Positions 1 through 12,796 of a DNA stretch of 59,238 bases are shown here, piece by piece (position 1 is the first letter of the stretch; every line of letters starts with the position of its first letter). The stretch covers positions 202,416 through 261,653 of the forward strand of contig JBNGIO010006356.1 of assembly GCA_049999805.1 (NCBI GenBank), given 5' to 3'. The notes beneath the pieces were generated by a model that worked only from the letters and a program-made list of their open reading frames with translations, was not told where the DNA came from and searched no databases. Position numbers and translations under genes: made by a program. The DNA is from Folioceros fuciformis. Taxonomy: Eukaryota > Anthocerotophyta > Anthocerotopsida > Anthocerotales.

Positions 1-98
1 GTTAGTCATCATTGTTGCTCATCATTGTGTCATTTGCTCGTCACTTGTTGTTAGTTATCATTGTTGCTCATCATTGTGTCATTTGCTCGTCATCGTGT
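1..98. repeat. 49-base tandem duplication
   Basis: Two near-identical copies with a 49-base period, each starting at a GTTAG(T/C) motif (positions 1 and 50). The window begins inside or at the edge of the array, so more copies may lie to the left. No coding potential is seen. Confidence 0.85.
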
Positions 99-453
99 CC
101 GCATTCTTTGTGTTAAAACTAAGTTGATTCAATTCTATATTTGACACGCTACCACTTGCTCTCTCTTTCCATAACCGAGAGTGTTTCCAATAATTTTTAA
201 TGATTTTCTCTTTAACATCCATACACCAAGCTTTTTTATCACAATGCAATTGGGTAAGTTAGATATCTATATTATTCATGCTATTTTAAGCATTATATAT
301 ATATAATTTTTATAATATAAAATTAAAAAAATATTTATAAAATTAAACTAGAGTGGTTGGGAGTGCCCATTTTCATAAAAAAAAGTAACATATAACATTT
401 ATAAAGGTATAACATTTAGGTAGGTCACATTTAGAGAGGGTTGACTATAATAT

Positions 454-595
454 AAATACTGGGAAGGTAATGTTATGTACCATCTATGTTAATGAGGTTG
501 TTCTAGAGACCCATACGATTATGTAAATATTGGGAAGGTAATGTTATGTACCATTTATGTTAATGAGGTTGTTCTTAAGACCCATACAACTATGA
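454..595. repeat. 71-base tandem duplication
   Basis: Two copies (454-524 and 525-595) that differ at only a few positions. They lie in AT-rich DNA with no gene. Confidence 0.85.
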
Positions 596-804
596 AAATG
601 ATGAACCTAGATACTGATTTTATAAAATAATATGGTTTAGAGACATGACATTATGATTTTACAACTTATCAATCACGTTAAGGTTATTTGAATCTATTTT
701 TGTAACAACAAAACTACTTCACCACTTGTTTGTGAGAGGGCACAAGATGTAATGCCGCTAACTTCCTTCCAATAGACCGATATGCTCCTTTACGTACATA
801 TAGA

Positions 805-924
805 GTAGGGTTACATTGATCTCACTCGCCTACTTTCGAACGAGAGGTCTATGTATTGTGTCTCGTAGGGTTACATTGATCTCACTCGCCTACTTTCGAA
901 CCAAAGGTCTATGTATTGTGTCTC
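805..924. repeat. 60-base tandem duplication
   Basis: Two copies (805-864 and 865-924), identical except for about three bases after the shared TTTCGAAC. Noncoding as far as can be seen. Confidence 0.9.
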
Positions 925-1104
925 TACTCTCTTGAGACAAAAAGAGTGACTTGCTGCCTTGCCCTCTAGAGAGCATTAGCATAGAGCAGGACACGAAAGG
1001 CTTGGACAATGGGACGATGTGACGACAATAAGAGGCAAGAGGATGTATCTGGGGTTATCTGGATCTTATTTGATTACTTTCTTGCAGCAAGAAGAGTGTC
1101 TCGT

Positions 1105-1254
1105 TACCCTGTCCTGTCCTCTTGGAAGAGCCTTTGGGGCACCTCAGGGCACTAGCAGGAGCTTCTACAGGGCATTGGCTACCCTGTCCTGTCCTCTTGG
1201 AAGAGCCTTTGGGGCACCTCAGGGCACTAGCAGGAGCTTCTACAGGGCATTGGC
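1105..1254. repeat. 75-base tandem duplication
   Basis: Two essentially identical copies (1105-1179 and 1180-1254). The period is a multiple of three, so the unit keeps short reading frames open on both strands. I do not read these as genes. Confidence 0.9.
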
Positions 1255-1292
1255 TCATTAGAGCACTAGCGGAAAACTAGGGCATCATCACC

Positions 1293-1405
1293 ACTTTGAA
1301 AGCGGAAAACTCGGATCCGACCACCAGGGCATCATGGACTTTGAAAGCGGAAAACTCGGTTCCGACCACCAGGGCATCACCGACTTTGAAAGTGGGTGTG
1401 GAGAA
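1293..1405. repeat. 45-base repeat, about 2.5 copies
   Basis: Copies start with ACTTTGAAAG at 1293, 1338 and 1383, an exact 45-base period. The last copy is partial. Looser relatives of a CAACAAGGGT-type motif continue to about 1700. Confidence 0.85.
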
Positions 1406-3177
1406 TTGTCTTGACATCAAGGGTATCTCCTCTTGGGGGTATTAGGGAATGATTGAGAGAATCTATGATGAAATATTCAGACCACAAGGGTTTTTCCTAT
1501 TGAGAGCATAAGCGGAAAGATATCTACATGGGCCTCTCAAACAACAAGGGTTTCTCCTCTTGAGATTGGAAAGATATCCAAACAACAAGGGGCCTCCTGA
1601 GCGCATTATTTGAGAATGATTATCTCAGCAACAAAGGTATGGTGCAAGTCTTCAGAGCTTTAGTTTGAGAACTATCCAGACAATCAAGGGTATTCTTGGA
1701 GCATCACAGAACTATTGAGAGAACACGAATATTACTAGAGCATCGGAGAATTGTTGAGGCCTTATGGCGAATAGCAACACCATAACAGAAGGGTTTCATG
1801 AATCTTCCTTCGTTACTTCTCTTCTCTGGGACAAGGAGAGTGACCTCTAGTAGCCTCTAGTAAACACCAGGAGAGAACAATCCATGCAGCAAGGATATCC
1901 ACCATGCAACTGCAGCAAGACATGCACATACCTTCTTATTTTAGGGGTATGTCTTTCAACTCCTCTGATATACAAACCTCTGTGAATAAATACAGGTACT
2001 GGTTGATGGTTTGAATTAGCTTCATAAGGTTGGACAATGCTTACAGGTAACTTCAAGGACTGGATGGTGCAAACCTCATGCTAGCTATTGCAGAAGGAGA
2101 TGCATCTTCAAGAATTTAGTGGTATGTGACTCTTTCCATCTCCCAACAACGGATAGTATAGAGAATTGTGTGAATAATTGGAGGACTGAACTATGAAATC
2201 TGTTTTGCACAACTCTTGGTACCTAGAGCATCACCAGAGGCTATTATTTGTGACTCGATAGTTACCATAAGAGGCCAAGGGACGGTAGGATTGGAAACTT
2301 GACATCCCCAAACTCAGCTGGTTTGTGATACACAGAATGCGACGTTTGTGATGTTATATTGCTTCTTGCCTGGGTGAAAGTGAGGTAATTGTGAGTTGGG
2401 GACTGACGGCATCAGAACGAAGCCGGTAGGTTTTCACACTTGCTTCAGCAAGGCGACGCGATCAGTGGTCTGGTGATGCCGATTATCGAGGAGGCTTCCT
2501 GTACCTTGTACGATGCTGTGCATGCTGGAGAGGTCTCTTCACGGCTGCTGGATTCCCGACTTTCTCACCACCTTAACCTGGTAATTGTGCTAGTAGCACT
2601 ACTGGCTCGCTCGGCACCGTGATGATCTTCCCTCCCACCCTATATATGCATCAGGGGTGGAAGCAGGATAATTTGTCCAGTGGAATTGCATTGCCCCGCA
2701 GCAGGGTAGTACTGTCGGGCCGCAGGGTGCAGCTGGGACTCCCACTTTTCGAATTGGGCTGTCGCGCGTGTGTCAACCCGCCGTCTGCTTCGACGACGTG
2801 GGTCCTCGCAATTTCAGTAGCCAGTCCGGGGCTGCGTAGACGAGCTTCTTCTTGATCTGCCGGTGTCAGCGTTCCTGTGGTGCAATTGGGGTAGTTTGGT
2901 TGGTGACGGCCTCTCGTATAATTGTTGTGAAGCTCCGAGGATGCGCTACGAGCTAGGGCACCAACATACCTTCTAATGCTTCTTATGCGACCGTCGCTGC
3001 GACCCTTTCTGCGGAGTTTATGGACGGGAACGTCGGTTGGCAAGGAATGGAGATAGCCTCAGCATCATAGGACGTAGGAGTTTCCTCGTTCGAGCGTCTG
3101 CCGGTCCCAGAACTCGTTCCGCGATGAGGTGCCGTTGTTGGTGGTGGAGAAGCTGGTACTGACCCTTAGCAGGGGCG
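1406..3177. other. no gene recognised (upstream of SIZ1)
   Basis: There are only short open frames, none resembling a known protein. The base composition changes from AT-rich to GC-richer near 2400. The right-hand part (about 2650-3177) is probably promoter and 5' leader of the SIZ1 gene. Confidence 0.5.
2641..2647 (+). promoter_or_regulatory. possible TATA box upstream of SIZ1
   Basis: A TATATAT follows a C-rich stretch (CCCACCC). It lies about 530 bases before the SIZ1 start codon, so it would imply a long 5' leader. This rests only on motif and position. Confidence 0.25.
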
Positions 3178-6100
3178 ATGGATGGTAGAGACAACCTCGA
3201 GGCCGTGTGTCGGGTATTCCTTTTTAAGCCTCTTCTCTTTTTTGTCAAGGTTTTTGAAATTTTGTCGTCTCAAACCTCGGAGGCTCACCGATTTCTTATG
3301 CAGGAGTGTGGAAGGCTTCTGAACGCGGCCCCTGACGCTCTTGATGCCTTCTTTTCTTTCAGGATAGGCTTGAGAAATTTCGCATCAAAGAGCTGAAGGA
3401 TGTACTGCATCGGCTTGGTTTGCCCAAGCAGGGCAAGAAGCAGGTTAGCTGACTTTTTGCTTCCCCTTCTGATCTCCTCTGGTACTTGTGACTGATCTGC
3501 CTCATAACATCGTAGGAAACACGTACCGGCTTTCCAACCCAAGCTCGGAAATCCTGTTGTGTGTTCTGTTCCTGCATTTCGTAGCAGCATAGATTGCTTC
3601 TGAGATTGCAAGTACAGCAGTCTGAAAATGGTTTTTCGGGTGTCCCACTGGTCAGTCACGCCATGGAACGTTTTCTTATATTCTTATTATGCGGGATTTT
3701 TTGGTCCGTCACATACATGAATAAGTGGGCATGCTAGTTCTTGGCTGACACCTTACCCGTGTTCAGCTGTTCGGTGAAACTGGCCGGCAGACTGCCTAGC
3801 CCTCCAGACTTTACTGGGGAGTCAACTCTCACGATGAAAGAAGTTGTCCATGTCTTTGTATTTCACCAGCAACTGTATTTCGTGACCAGATAAAGTTTTT
3901 GGCAACGCACCCTTGGATATCGTGCTGGGAGGTTTGGTTAGATGCAGTTTGTTGCAACTTGGCCTTCTGCTATATGTTTGGCTTTGTTTCAGAGTCTTTC
4001 CATGCTTGTGGCCCTATAGCCAAGTGTTTGTTCCCATCAGATCACAAACTCATGAAACTCCTGGGCCTCGGTTGATAGCTGTAGAGGTCTTAGCTGTTCA
4101 CTCTGTTTGTCAGGTCATGGTTCACACCTTCAATGCCAATGACTTGCTGGATTTTCTGGAATGTTTGGTTTGTTCTGAATGTGGTGCCCTGTTGTTCTGT
4201 TGGTGCTCCGAACACACAATCTCAGAAGTTCGTTTGAATCTCTGGGCAATATTCTGCTACTGTAGGCTGTGCGTAATATTTTGACTTTCTTTTAGGATCA
4301 TCTTCGAGGTCTCTTCCAAAAGCTCGGCAATTGTCTTGTATGCAGTAGCACTCTAGGTTTAGTTACTGTTCACGCGTTGACCCCGTGTTGTATACCTGTT
4401 TGGTGTATGCTTCTGTACCTCCATCTGTCATTGTGCTTGGTTGACGCCAGTTATGATTTTTTTACTTTCATGCTATTGGTATGTAGGTGCTCAGGGACAA
4501 GATCATGGCAGTGTTTGCACCTGGGGAAAGACAGGCAGGTGAGAGTTGTGGTGTCTACATTTGATTGATTTCACTCGATGAACGTGGCAAATAGTTTTAT
4601 GAAATCTGCTAGTTTCAATATCCTGCCTGTTGGACTGTTCACCACAGTTGTAAGGACAGGAGGGAGGACACCGGGGAGGGAGGAAGCAGCCAAAATCATC
4701 GCCGACATTTACAGGTAGGAATGTCCGTTAACTTGTTTGTGATCAACTCACTGCAGAAATTTCGGATCAACAGGTCCAGCGTGATTTTGGAGTCTTATTG
4801 TTTTCTCGAATCAGGAAACTTCAAGGCCCTGCAGCCCCTGATTTGGCAACTGGGAGAGCAGCGGCATCAAGTAGTGCTCGGTCAGAGGAACCTGATAATG
4901 AAGTCCTAGTCGAGAAAAAGGAGACCAGATGTCCCTGCGGAAATGCTTCTGAGCAAGAAAACTTGATTCAGGTACTGATAAAAGCAATTTCTGCATGCGC
5001 TTTTGTTCATGTCTTAGATATCCCTCGTATATTGCAAAGTTTTCATTGTTCCTAGGTCTGCAGTTGGGGTTCATACTTCAGACCCTTACGTTTGTCTGCA
5101 AATTTTGCAGTGTGATGATCAAAATTGCAGCATCTGGCAACATCTAGGCTGTGTTGTTGTTCCTGAGAAGGCCGAAGACGCGTCTGTTCCTATGCCTGCG
5201 CAGTTCTACTGTGAACTTTGCCGAATAGCACGAGGAGATCCGTAAGCCTTTATCCCTCCTGTTCAAAGGCTGACACCGAGCTCTGCCAGTGAACTTGCTT
5301 TTAAAAGCCAACACAGACTTCTTGTGTGTGCGCTTACATTTTTGGTGCGGTGATGATTAGGTTTTGTGTCTCTCTTGGGAACCCGCTATCACCTACGAAG
5401 CTGTCAGGCTCGGCTCCAAAGATTGAAGGGTTTGTGCTGAGGCTTTTCCCTCAACTCTCCCATTGGCTTTAGAAGTGTGTACCGAGTTGATAAATGTTCT
5501 GCTCTGGCTCCTTGTTAACAGGTCACATGTAATGCAAAATGTGGAGAGAGTTTTCAGAATCTCAAGGTCAGAGAGGGAGCTGATTACCAAGCCCAATCAT
5601 GATTTACAGGTGGGCTACCTGTATGTTTCAAAGAACATGTGGGATAAATAATTTTGTTTTTATCTTCCGCACAGTGGCTGTGCCTTCTCAAGTGTGGAGT
5701 TTTCTCTCTTTCTTTTTTGTAAATTTCAGGTCTGGTGTGTCTTGCTCAACGACAAGGTTCCCTTCCGAATGCATTGGCCTACATATGCCGATTTACGAAT
5801 TAATGGTATGTAAAGCGTTGTCTAAAAAGTAGCTGACAGCCTGTGTGACCGTCTCATGGCCTAATGTGAAGGACCTGTCACTTGGTTACAGGGCTCCAAG
5901 TTCGCGTGACAACTCGTCCAGGGCAACAAGTTCTGGGGCTGAATGGTCGGGATGAAGGCCCTGGGGTGTGTAAACATGTCATTAGATGTAAAATGTAGAC
6001 TAATTTCATTTTGCTACGTTGTACTCTGTACCTTTAACCTGCTAAAATACGGATTGGTTGCAGATTGCAAGTTTGCTTAAGGATGGAGATAATCGATTAT

Positions 6101-9008
6101 GTCTCTGGAGTAATGATGCTCGTCAGTTCTGTGTTGGAATCAGAATTATACGCCGGTTGACTATGGCTCAGGTATACTTCATTTCATTTTCAGTTTTTGG
6201 ATGTGTATCCTTCACCCATACGTTGCATTTTTCTCAATGTGGAACTGTCGCCTTGTCATTTAGGTTCTAGAGAAAATCCCAGATGTATCCACGGGGGAGA
6301 ACATTGATGAGGCATTGGGCCGCGTCCGCCGTGCAGTGACTGGTGGAGCTGCTGAAACTCCAGATGGTGATGAAGATGACGATTTAGTTGTTTTGGATTC
6401 AATTACAGTGAACCTGCGCTGCCCTGTAAGCCACCAGTACACTTTGTGTTAGGAGTTTAAAGTTGCTCGTCACTGCAGTGAGGTGATATTTGTGAGTTCT
6501 GCAAAGCATGTTTGCTCAGGTGCTCTTTTGTAAACGGAAGAGAATTTTTTGCTTGATACAGATGAGTGGCTCGCGCATAAAGACAGCAGGAAGGTTTAGA
6601 CCCTGTGCTCACATGGGATGTTTTGATTTGGAGACCTTGGTGGGGATTAATCAAAGGGCACGAAAGGTGTTGTTCGTCTCTAGCCTGGCTACTTCGCAGT
6701 TCAAATAGAGTTGGTTCGGGTTTGTGAAAATTGTTGTGCAATCTATAGGGTGTCTGAGTTATGTGACCTTGGCTTGATTAGCTTGATTGCATAGGTTGTT
6801 CACTGATAGAGTGTAACTGGAAAGAGCTTTCATTATCATGTTACTTTAGCCGATAACGGAACTGTTGGATGAGTTGCAGTGGCAGTGCCCTATTTGTCTG
6901 AAGAACTTTTGTCTGGAGCACTTGATTATTGATCCTTTCTTCAATCGGGTGGCGTCAGCGGTAAGTGTGTGTAGCAGGAACGGATTATATGAAATTGAGC
7001 AATTTTGCAGGCAAGGGATTCTCGTTTTAACGTCTTTACAGGTTGCCATTTAGAACTTATTTCCTGTTAGTTGGACTGTTTTTCATTTTTTTGGCAGATG
7101 AGAGGCTACAGTGAGGATATAACTGAGGTTGAGATGAAAGCTGATGGTGTCTGGCGACCCAAATTAGAGGGGGAGGCTGGCGCGGGAGAACCTTGGCGCT
7201 CGCCAGAAGGTTCCATTATTCAGTCGAATGGCGTAGCCAAAAATGCCACTTCTCAGCCTGATTTCGTAACAGTAAAAGTAGAAGAAGGTCTTTCTCCTCG
7301 TGGTGGACTAAGGCCTCCCAATATAAGACTGAAACGCAGCAGGGTTGGACAGTGGGGTTGGAACGGAGCTAAGCGTGTCAACGGCGTTACTTCACGAAAT
7401 GTTGCAGGTCCAATTCCTCAGAAGCCAACAGTTATTACAAGAAGTACGTCTGCCACAGCCAGCAATGTAAATGTTGGAAATGGGGATGATGAAAGAAGCG
7501 TGAATCAAGAACCCAGTGATGGATCAGGTGATGCCAATGGTGGGATGCGTCCGTCAGCAGTACATACCTCTGGCCTGTTTGACACAAGCCGGTCCATGGC
7601 CCTTGCAGGCCCAAATGATCCTGGGGATGTCATAGTGTTGAGCGACAGTGATGATGAAGACATTCTTGTACATTACCCAGTTGCACAAGCGGGTGGTGGA
7701 GATGTTGGCATGGCAAGAAGGTCTCCCGAAGTTTTGTCGGATGAGATCCGAGGTGAGCCAGATCTAGCACCAGACAGCACGGGCCTGTCTCTAGGAGCTA
7801 TCCCAATTTTGCAACCGTATAGGCAAGTAAATCCTCTTTCACCTGTTGGCGCACAGTTGGTATCCTCCCCAGCAGGTGGCAACAGCGCTTCTGGGTTTTT
7901 GCCCCTGGATAAGAACAACGGGTTCTGGAATGGATCAGGTCACAGCTTTGTGTTTAACAGTGCATCGGATACTGGACCCGCAAATCTGAATCAGCTTACA
8001 CAACCTTTAAGACCAACACCACTTCAAGCTGTGGAAGGGGCAAACTATGGTCTATCCTCTCAACCTAATGGCAGATCCTTCAATGTGGGAGGAGTGGGAA
8101 CAGTTTCACCTATTAGACACTCAAGCTATGATCGTAATTTTGGTGGCGAAAATTCGGGACGGGATTCCCCAACAGAGTCACCATTACACATATTCTTGCC
8201 TCCACAGCCTGCAAGAGCTGTTGAAACCACGCTGCGTGGGCCTGTGCTGCCCGAAGATGATGACATCCACAATTCTTGGTTCTCTTTAAGTTTAGGTTCT
8301 GATATGGGAATGGAGGCAACTTTGCCAGGAACAACGGCACCTGCTCCGGTTCCGGGGGGAACCTCTCAAGCAAGAGACCATCTGGACACTCTCACAACGA
8401 CAGGTATTGAAGGGTCACTCTTGGTAGGCACTGTCACCCGTTGACATTCTTAGCCTTTGCGTTGTAGTTCATGAGCATTCACCATGATTAGACCCTGTAT
8501 ATTTATACACGTCTTCCGGCCATGTCCCAAAGCGTAAGTATTGGGAGTGAAGAGGGACTAAGCACTAAGTGAGCATTAAGTTACATTTCTTGTACAGTAG
8601 CGAGGTGCTTGTGGGTTATGAGTGCGGGCAAACTTTTTGGTTGATGGTGTAGAATACAAATCTTGCCCAGAGGTTTAGGTTTATCCATTAGGAAGAGGCA
8701 TGATTAATCTGCAATGTCTAATCTGAGATGTGTGTGTGAACAGAAAGGTAGGCAGTAAGGAAAAGAGCTGGTGGCTGATTGAGTATGTTGGAGATGGAGA
8801 CTTTGAATGATAATGGCCTTGCTGGGTTATAATGCGGATTTTCTGTGTGGCAGCAAATGTTTTACTAGGAATGACGAGTCGGGATTCGCCAATGTCGGCT
8901 GAACCTATGACTTCTCTGCAAAGGAGTTTAGTGCATCCTACTCAGCGTCGCAGTGTACCCAACAGTTTGCGACGTCGCTACTATCGGATTGATTCTGACT
9001 CCGACTAA
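3178..9008 (+). CDS. SIZ1: SIZ1-type SUMO E3 ligase (SAP, PHD, PINIT, SP-RING)
   Basis: Sixteen exons join in phase to 910 residues: 3178-3213, 3363-3443, 4487-4538, 4648-4714, 4815-4971, 5111-5241, 5361-5429, 5522-5609, 5730-5805, 5892-5965, 6064-6171, 6264-6425, 6562-6666, 6880-6960, 7098-8403 and 8869-9008. The family transfers SUMO to nuclear proteins with the E2 SCE1 and controls stress, phosphate and immune responses. In order the protein shows a SAP helix pair ([14 protein letters not shown], about residues 17-30), a PHD finger (CPCG ... QHLGC ... FYCELC, about 117-170), a PINIT region (about 175-365) and an SP-RING (LRCPMSGSRI ... HMGCF ... [10 protein letters not shown], about 364-425). 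A disordered tail holds a SUMO-interacting motif, [11 protein letters not shown]. The last exon ends in IDSDSD, as in SIZ1 proteins of other plants. The main tail exon stays open past its donor to a stop at 8444, so a naive model would miss exon 16. Length is close to the roughly 880 residues of Arabidopsis SIZ1. Confidence 0.95.
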
Positions 9009-10598
9009 GTCACGGAGGAGTACATAAAAACTTGGTGCCTGAAATTAATGCGATAACTTGCATCTTCAATTGCGTTGTGGTACCATGTAGTTGCCTCTGT
9101 ACATGCCTAGTGAAGTAGCCGAAATGCTGGTACCAGCACGCCCGGGTTCAGTGCTGAAGAGACTTCGGTGGCGTGTTCATCAGCAGCAATAGTATGAAGT
9201 TATGGTAAGATGATTGTGGATGGCAGGATTGACATCCTTTTTGGTGGTTTGTATGCCCGTAGCCCTGGCCTCCCTTGTTATTTGGGATTAAATTTTTGGA
9301 CAAGGTTAAGGTAATGTAGGTTGAGGTGATTGACTCGATGATTCGTTTGTGAGGCAGGCACCCAGTAGCCAGAGGAAATTAGCTGGAGAGGTGTCAAGTG
9401 TCACTTGTTTCCGTCAGCAGCAGCAATTGAATCAGACCAGTCTGCATAGAGCTCGTCATCCTGTTGCACTACTTGGTAAATCCTGGCCGCCTCTGGTTGT
9501 TGAGGATCAGGACAGAGTACATGTCTTGAAGCCTCTGGAGCCATTTAGTGAGTGTGTGGTGCTTCACTTAAATCCGGCTTATAGACGGGAAAGATGAGCC
9601 GCTGAGCCCTCTGTGCCCTTTCTGATGATCTTTGCTGCAGTGCTGTAAGTGGATGTCCATAACCCTCGAGCGTCTGCTGACCGCGCCCGTCACCCTCGAG
9701 CCCCGTCTGGCTGTCCACGGCTTCGGCGTTTTTTTTTGTAGCATGGCCAAGCTAGCTGTAGCATGTGGTATTTGGCAGGTTTGCAGTCTTGGGGTTGGGG
9801 GCTTTGCAGCTGCCAAGAGGCAAATTTCGTATCGAAACGAACGAGGGTGGCGGAGGAGAGGGTGTGGGGTAGGGCGTGTTGTCGTGGATTTATGATGGTA
9901 GTGCTGGGATGGGTTGGGATCATTGTTAGGGAAAGCATGTTGTAGACTGCTCCGTCCTCTTGGTCATCTCCTCCAGGGGTACTCGCATGCTAGACGTGAC
10001 GGGCATGCACTCTTTGGTGCACGGCGTGTTGCGTTCGGAGAACATGGACATGGAACGTGCTTGTTGTGTGCCACTTTCGAAACCTCGTCACAGGCTCTCC
10101 GAACAGCAGATGAACATGAGCGCAGTAGCAGTCCGTGAGCGGTATCACGGATCGGTGTCCAGCGAAACAGGTTCTGCCGAACCTACCGGCCACGGCAAGC
10201 AGGTCGTGCCGAAACGAAACTCAGCTCTAACATGTCATTTGTCTTGAGATTTTTGCCAGGAAAAATAGATGACGCGTCCCACGCGCGCACAGTCGCCGGG
10301 CTTTAGGTGGCAGAAAGAGATGAGCACCACCAGATACTGTAAGGGACGTGCATCATAGTTAATTCAAACCCGAACTCAGTCAATAAAATAGAAATAAATC
10401 AAAATTTTGCATTAAAAAAGAATCTTACCAATTGTCCGGGTTGCAGCGGGACAAGCGCTCTCTCACCCGTCTTCCAGAGTCAAACCCGAGTCCGAGGCTA
10501 CTGTTTGAGCAACGATTTGTCTGTGGTGTTTCTGTGTTTCCTTGCGAGGAAGAGGGAAAGTGAGGAGGTAGCTTCTCCCCAAGCCCGCAAGCAAACAC
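9009..10598. other. intergenic, SIZ1 3' region to CAD promoter
   Basis: This holds the SIZ1 3' untranslated region and then sequence with only short, unrecognised open frames. The last few hundred bases turn AT-rich near 10380-10430. I see no supported gene. Confidence 0.5.
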
Positions 10599-10607
10599 TA
10601 TATATAA
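10599..10607 (+). promoter_or_regulatory. TATA box of the CAD-like gene
   Basis: TATATATAA lies about 110 bases before the start codon at 10718, a usual distance for a plant TATA box with a short leader. Assigned from motif and position only. Confidence 0.5.
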
Positions 10608-10717
10608 ACTTTGGAGTCTATGATCTGGAACGACAGCAGGCTTGGAGGAGTTGCTGGTCCAGGCTTGCCCATTACGAGGAACCCCGAGCGTGGGTTGAGG
10701 CCCCAAATTTCATCTCC

Positions 10718-12292
10718 ATGGGTGAGAATGCTGCGGGAGAGGGGAGTGGGAATTGCCTGGGATGGGCAGCCCGCGATGAGGGAGGCCATCTCTCTCCTTA
10801 CAAGTTCAATCGCAGGTTATACAGTGCTTCCGCATTTCTCACTTTTGTCTAGCACACCGCATCCAGTCTTGCAACGGCTGCATATCGGAGAACGTGCTTT
10901 GCAGGCCCACCGGACCCAACGATGTGGCCTTCAAAGTCGTGTTTTGCGGCCTGTGCCACGGCGAGCTGTTTTGGATCTTCAACAAGGACAACCGCGCAAG
11001 ATATCCCATGGTCCCAGGGTGAGGACTGAATCGATCGAAACCCCGGCTCTGCCTCTGCCTCTGCTTCCGCGTCTCTGTGTGAGGGACTGACTTCCCTTCC
11101 TTCCCCCTACTCTCCCCGCCCCGCTCACCTGCGCCACTCTCCCCTGCCCTGCCACTGCAGACATGAAGTCACAGGCGTGGTGACTGAGGTCGGGGCCAAC
11201 GTGAGCCACCTCAAGCCCGGCGACAGGGTGGGCGTCGGATGCGTCGTCAATTCCTGCCGGAGCTGCGACAACTGCGCCAACGACGAGGAAAATTACTGCG
11301 CCAAGGGCTCCGTCTTGGCTTACAACGGGGATGACGAGGATGGCACCATCACCATGGGCGGATGCTCCACCTGGATGGTCGCTCACCAAAGGTGAGTCCA
11401 TCATGCCGCCGGCCCATGTCCTGTCCCGTCTTCTCCCACCCTTCCCGTCCCACATTTTCGGGCCTGCTCCAGGTACGTGCTGCGGATCCCGGACAAGCTG
11501 CCGCTGGATGCGGCAGCCCCGTTGCTGTGCGGAGGCATCACTGTCTACAGCCCCATGATGCGGCACGGCATGAACCAGCCCGGGAAGCACCTGGGGGTCG
11601 TCTCTCTCGGAGGCCTTGGCCATCTGGCTGTCAAGTTTGGGAAGACCTTCGGCCTCAACGTGACGGTCTTCAGCACCTCGGATGGCAAGAAGGACGAGGC
11701 CATCAACCTCCTCGGGGCAGACCACTTCGTCAACTCCTCCAACGCGCAGCAAATGGAGGTTTGATGCACTCCTCCCGGGACTCCAACTTCTCCTCACTCG
11801 CGCCCTAAACCTTGCGTGCTGACTCTCCCCCCTTGCTTGCCCTGGCCCGCTTCAGGCCGCTCACAACACCCTCGATTTCATCGTCGATACTTGTCCTACG
11901 GTCCATCCTCTGGACGATTACATCAAGCTGCTCAAATTGGGAGGCGTGATCGTCATCGTAGGCGTCGCCCGCGAGCTCAAATTCTCTCCGATCCTCCTTC
12001 TGCTCGGTAAGTTCCAGTGCAGAACCTTCGAGCAGTGTTTGTTTGACTGCCGGTGCAGGACAAGCTCCTCACTGAGCCACGTGGTGCCGCAGGGAAGAAG
12101 ACTATCACCAGCAGCGGCACTGGTGGGATGAAGGAGATTCAGGAAATGCTTGAGTACTCGGCAGAGAAGGGCGTGTTCCCGCTCATCGAGACTGTACCTA
12201 TTCAGGACATCAACACTGCTCTGCAAAGGATGGCTAACAAGGATGTGCGATACCGATTCGTGGTGGACATTGCTAACAGCCTCAAAGAGTGA
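10718..12292 (+). CDS. cinnamyl alcohol dehydrogenase-like (zinc MDR family)
   Basis: Six exons (10718-10815, 10905-11018, 11161-11391, 11473-11758, 11856-12006, 12093-12292) join in phase to 359 residues, the usual size of plant CAD. The family reduces cinnamaldehydes to alcohols with NADPH in the cytosol, for lignin or phenylpropanoid synthesis. Visible residues are the catalytic zinc ligands Cys47 (FCGLCHGEL) and His72-Glu73 (GHEVTG), with a third Cys in PLLCGG. The structural zinc set is Cys103, Cys106, Cys109 and Cys117 ([16 protein letters not shown]), and the dinucleotide loop is GLGGLGH. One oddity is that the usual CHSDLH stretch reads CHGELF, losing the second His of that motif, so substrate choice may differ from true CAD. 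The short third exon-to-exon distances and GC-rich third positions match the neighbours. The substrate cannot be told from sequence. Confidence 0.93.
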
Positions 12293-12796
12293 CGAGGGAA
12301 CCAGTTCACAATCACAACGCTACATTGCACAGTCACAACAGAAAAGAGCCTCTTGATTGTTTGTCTGTCTGCTTGCAGGGGAAATTGGAGTGCATTTCGG
12401 CTCAATGCTTCCCACTGTATGTATGAATTTGCAGCCTTCTCACTGCAAAACAGGAAGAGTTGGTTGTTTCTTGGAATGCTCCGACTATGTACTCTTAAGT
12501 TGGTATTATGAATGGTACTTCTCTTACCATGTGCTTCTACCCGACCCACCCTCTCGCCCACAACCCTACTCGCTTTCCTACCCGTCCTGCACCTTTTCTT
12601 TCGTGCCGAGGCCACGCAACACATCCTCTGGCCTCATAATGAAACGTAGATTCCAGGTGTCTTTGTGTAACGACAATGGTCGCCTGGACCCGTGCCGACG
12701 CGCAGAGGATGGTTGCTGGAAGAACGCTATTCTTGACGGCGTTGAGCACCAAGACACTCGTAAATAGTCTCTACAGCTTGCACCCTGAAACGGATG
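12293..12796. other. convergent intergenic region
   Basis: Holds the 3' ends of the CAD-like gene (+) and KXD1 (-), about 500 bases stop to stop. No further gene is seen. Confidence 0.6.

Noticed and set aside
1019-1261. 80-residue open frame with an internal 25-residue repeat
   Set aside because: It is explained by the 75-base tandem duplication in noncoding DNA.
10979-11797. 272-residue open frame on the minus strand
   Set aside because: Antisense of CAD exons and introns. The plus-strand model closes in phase with all zinc ligands.
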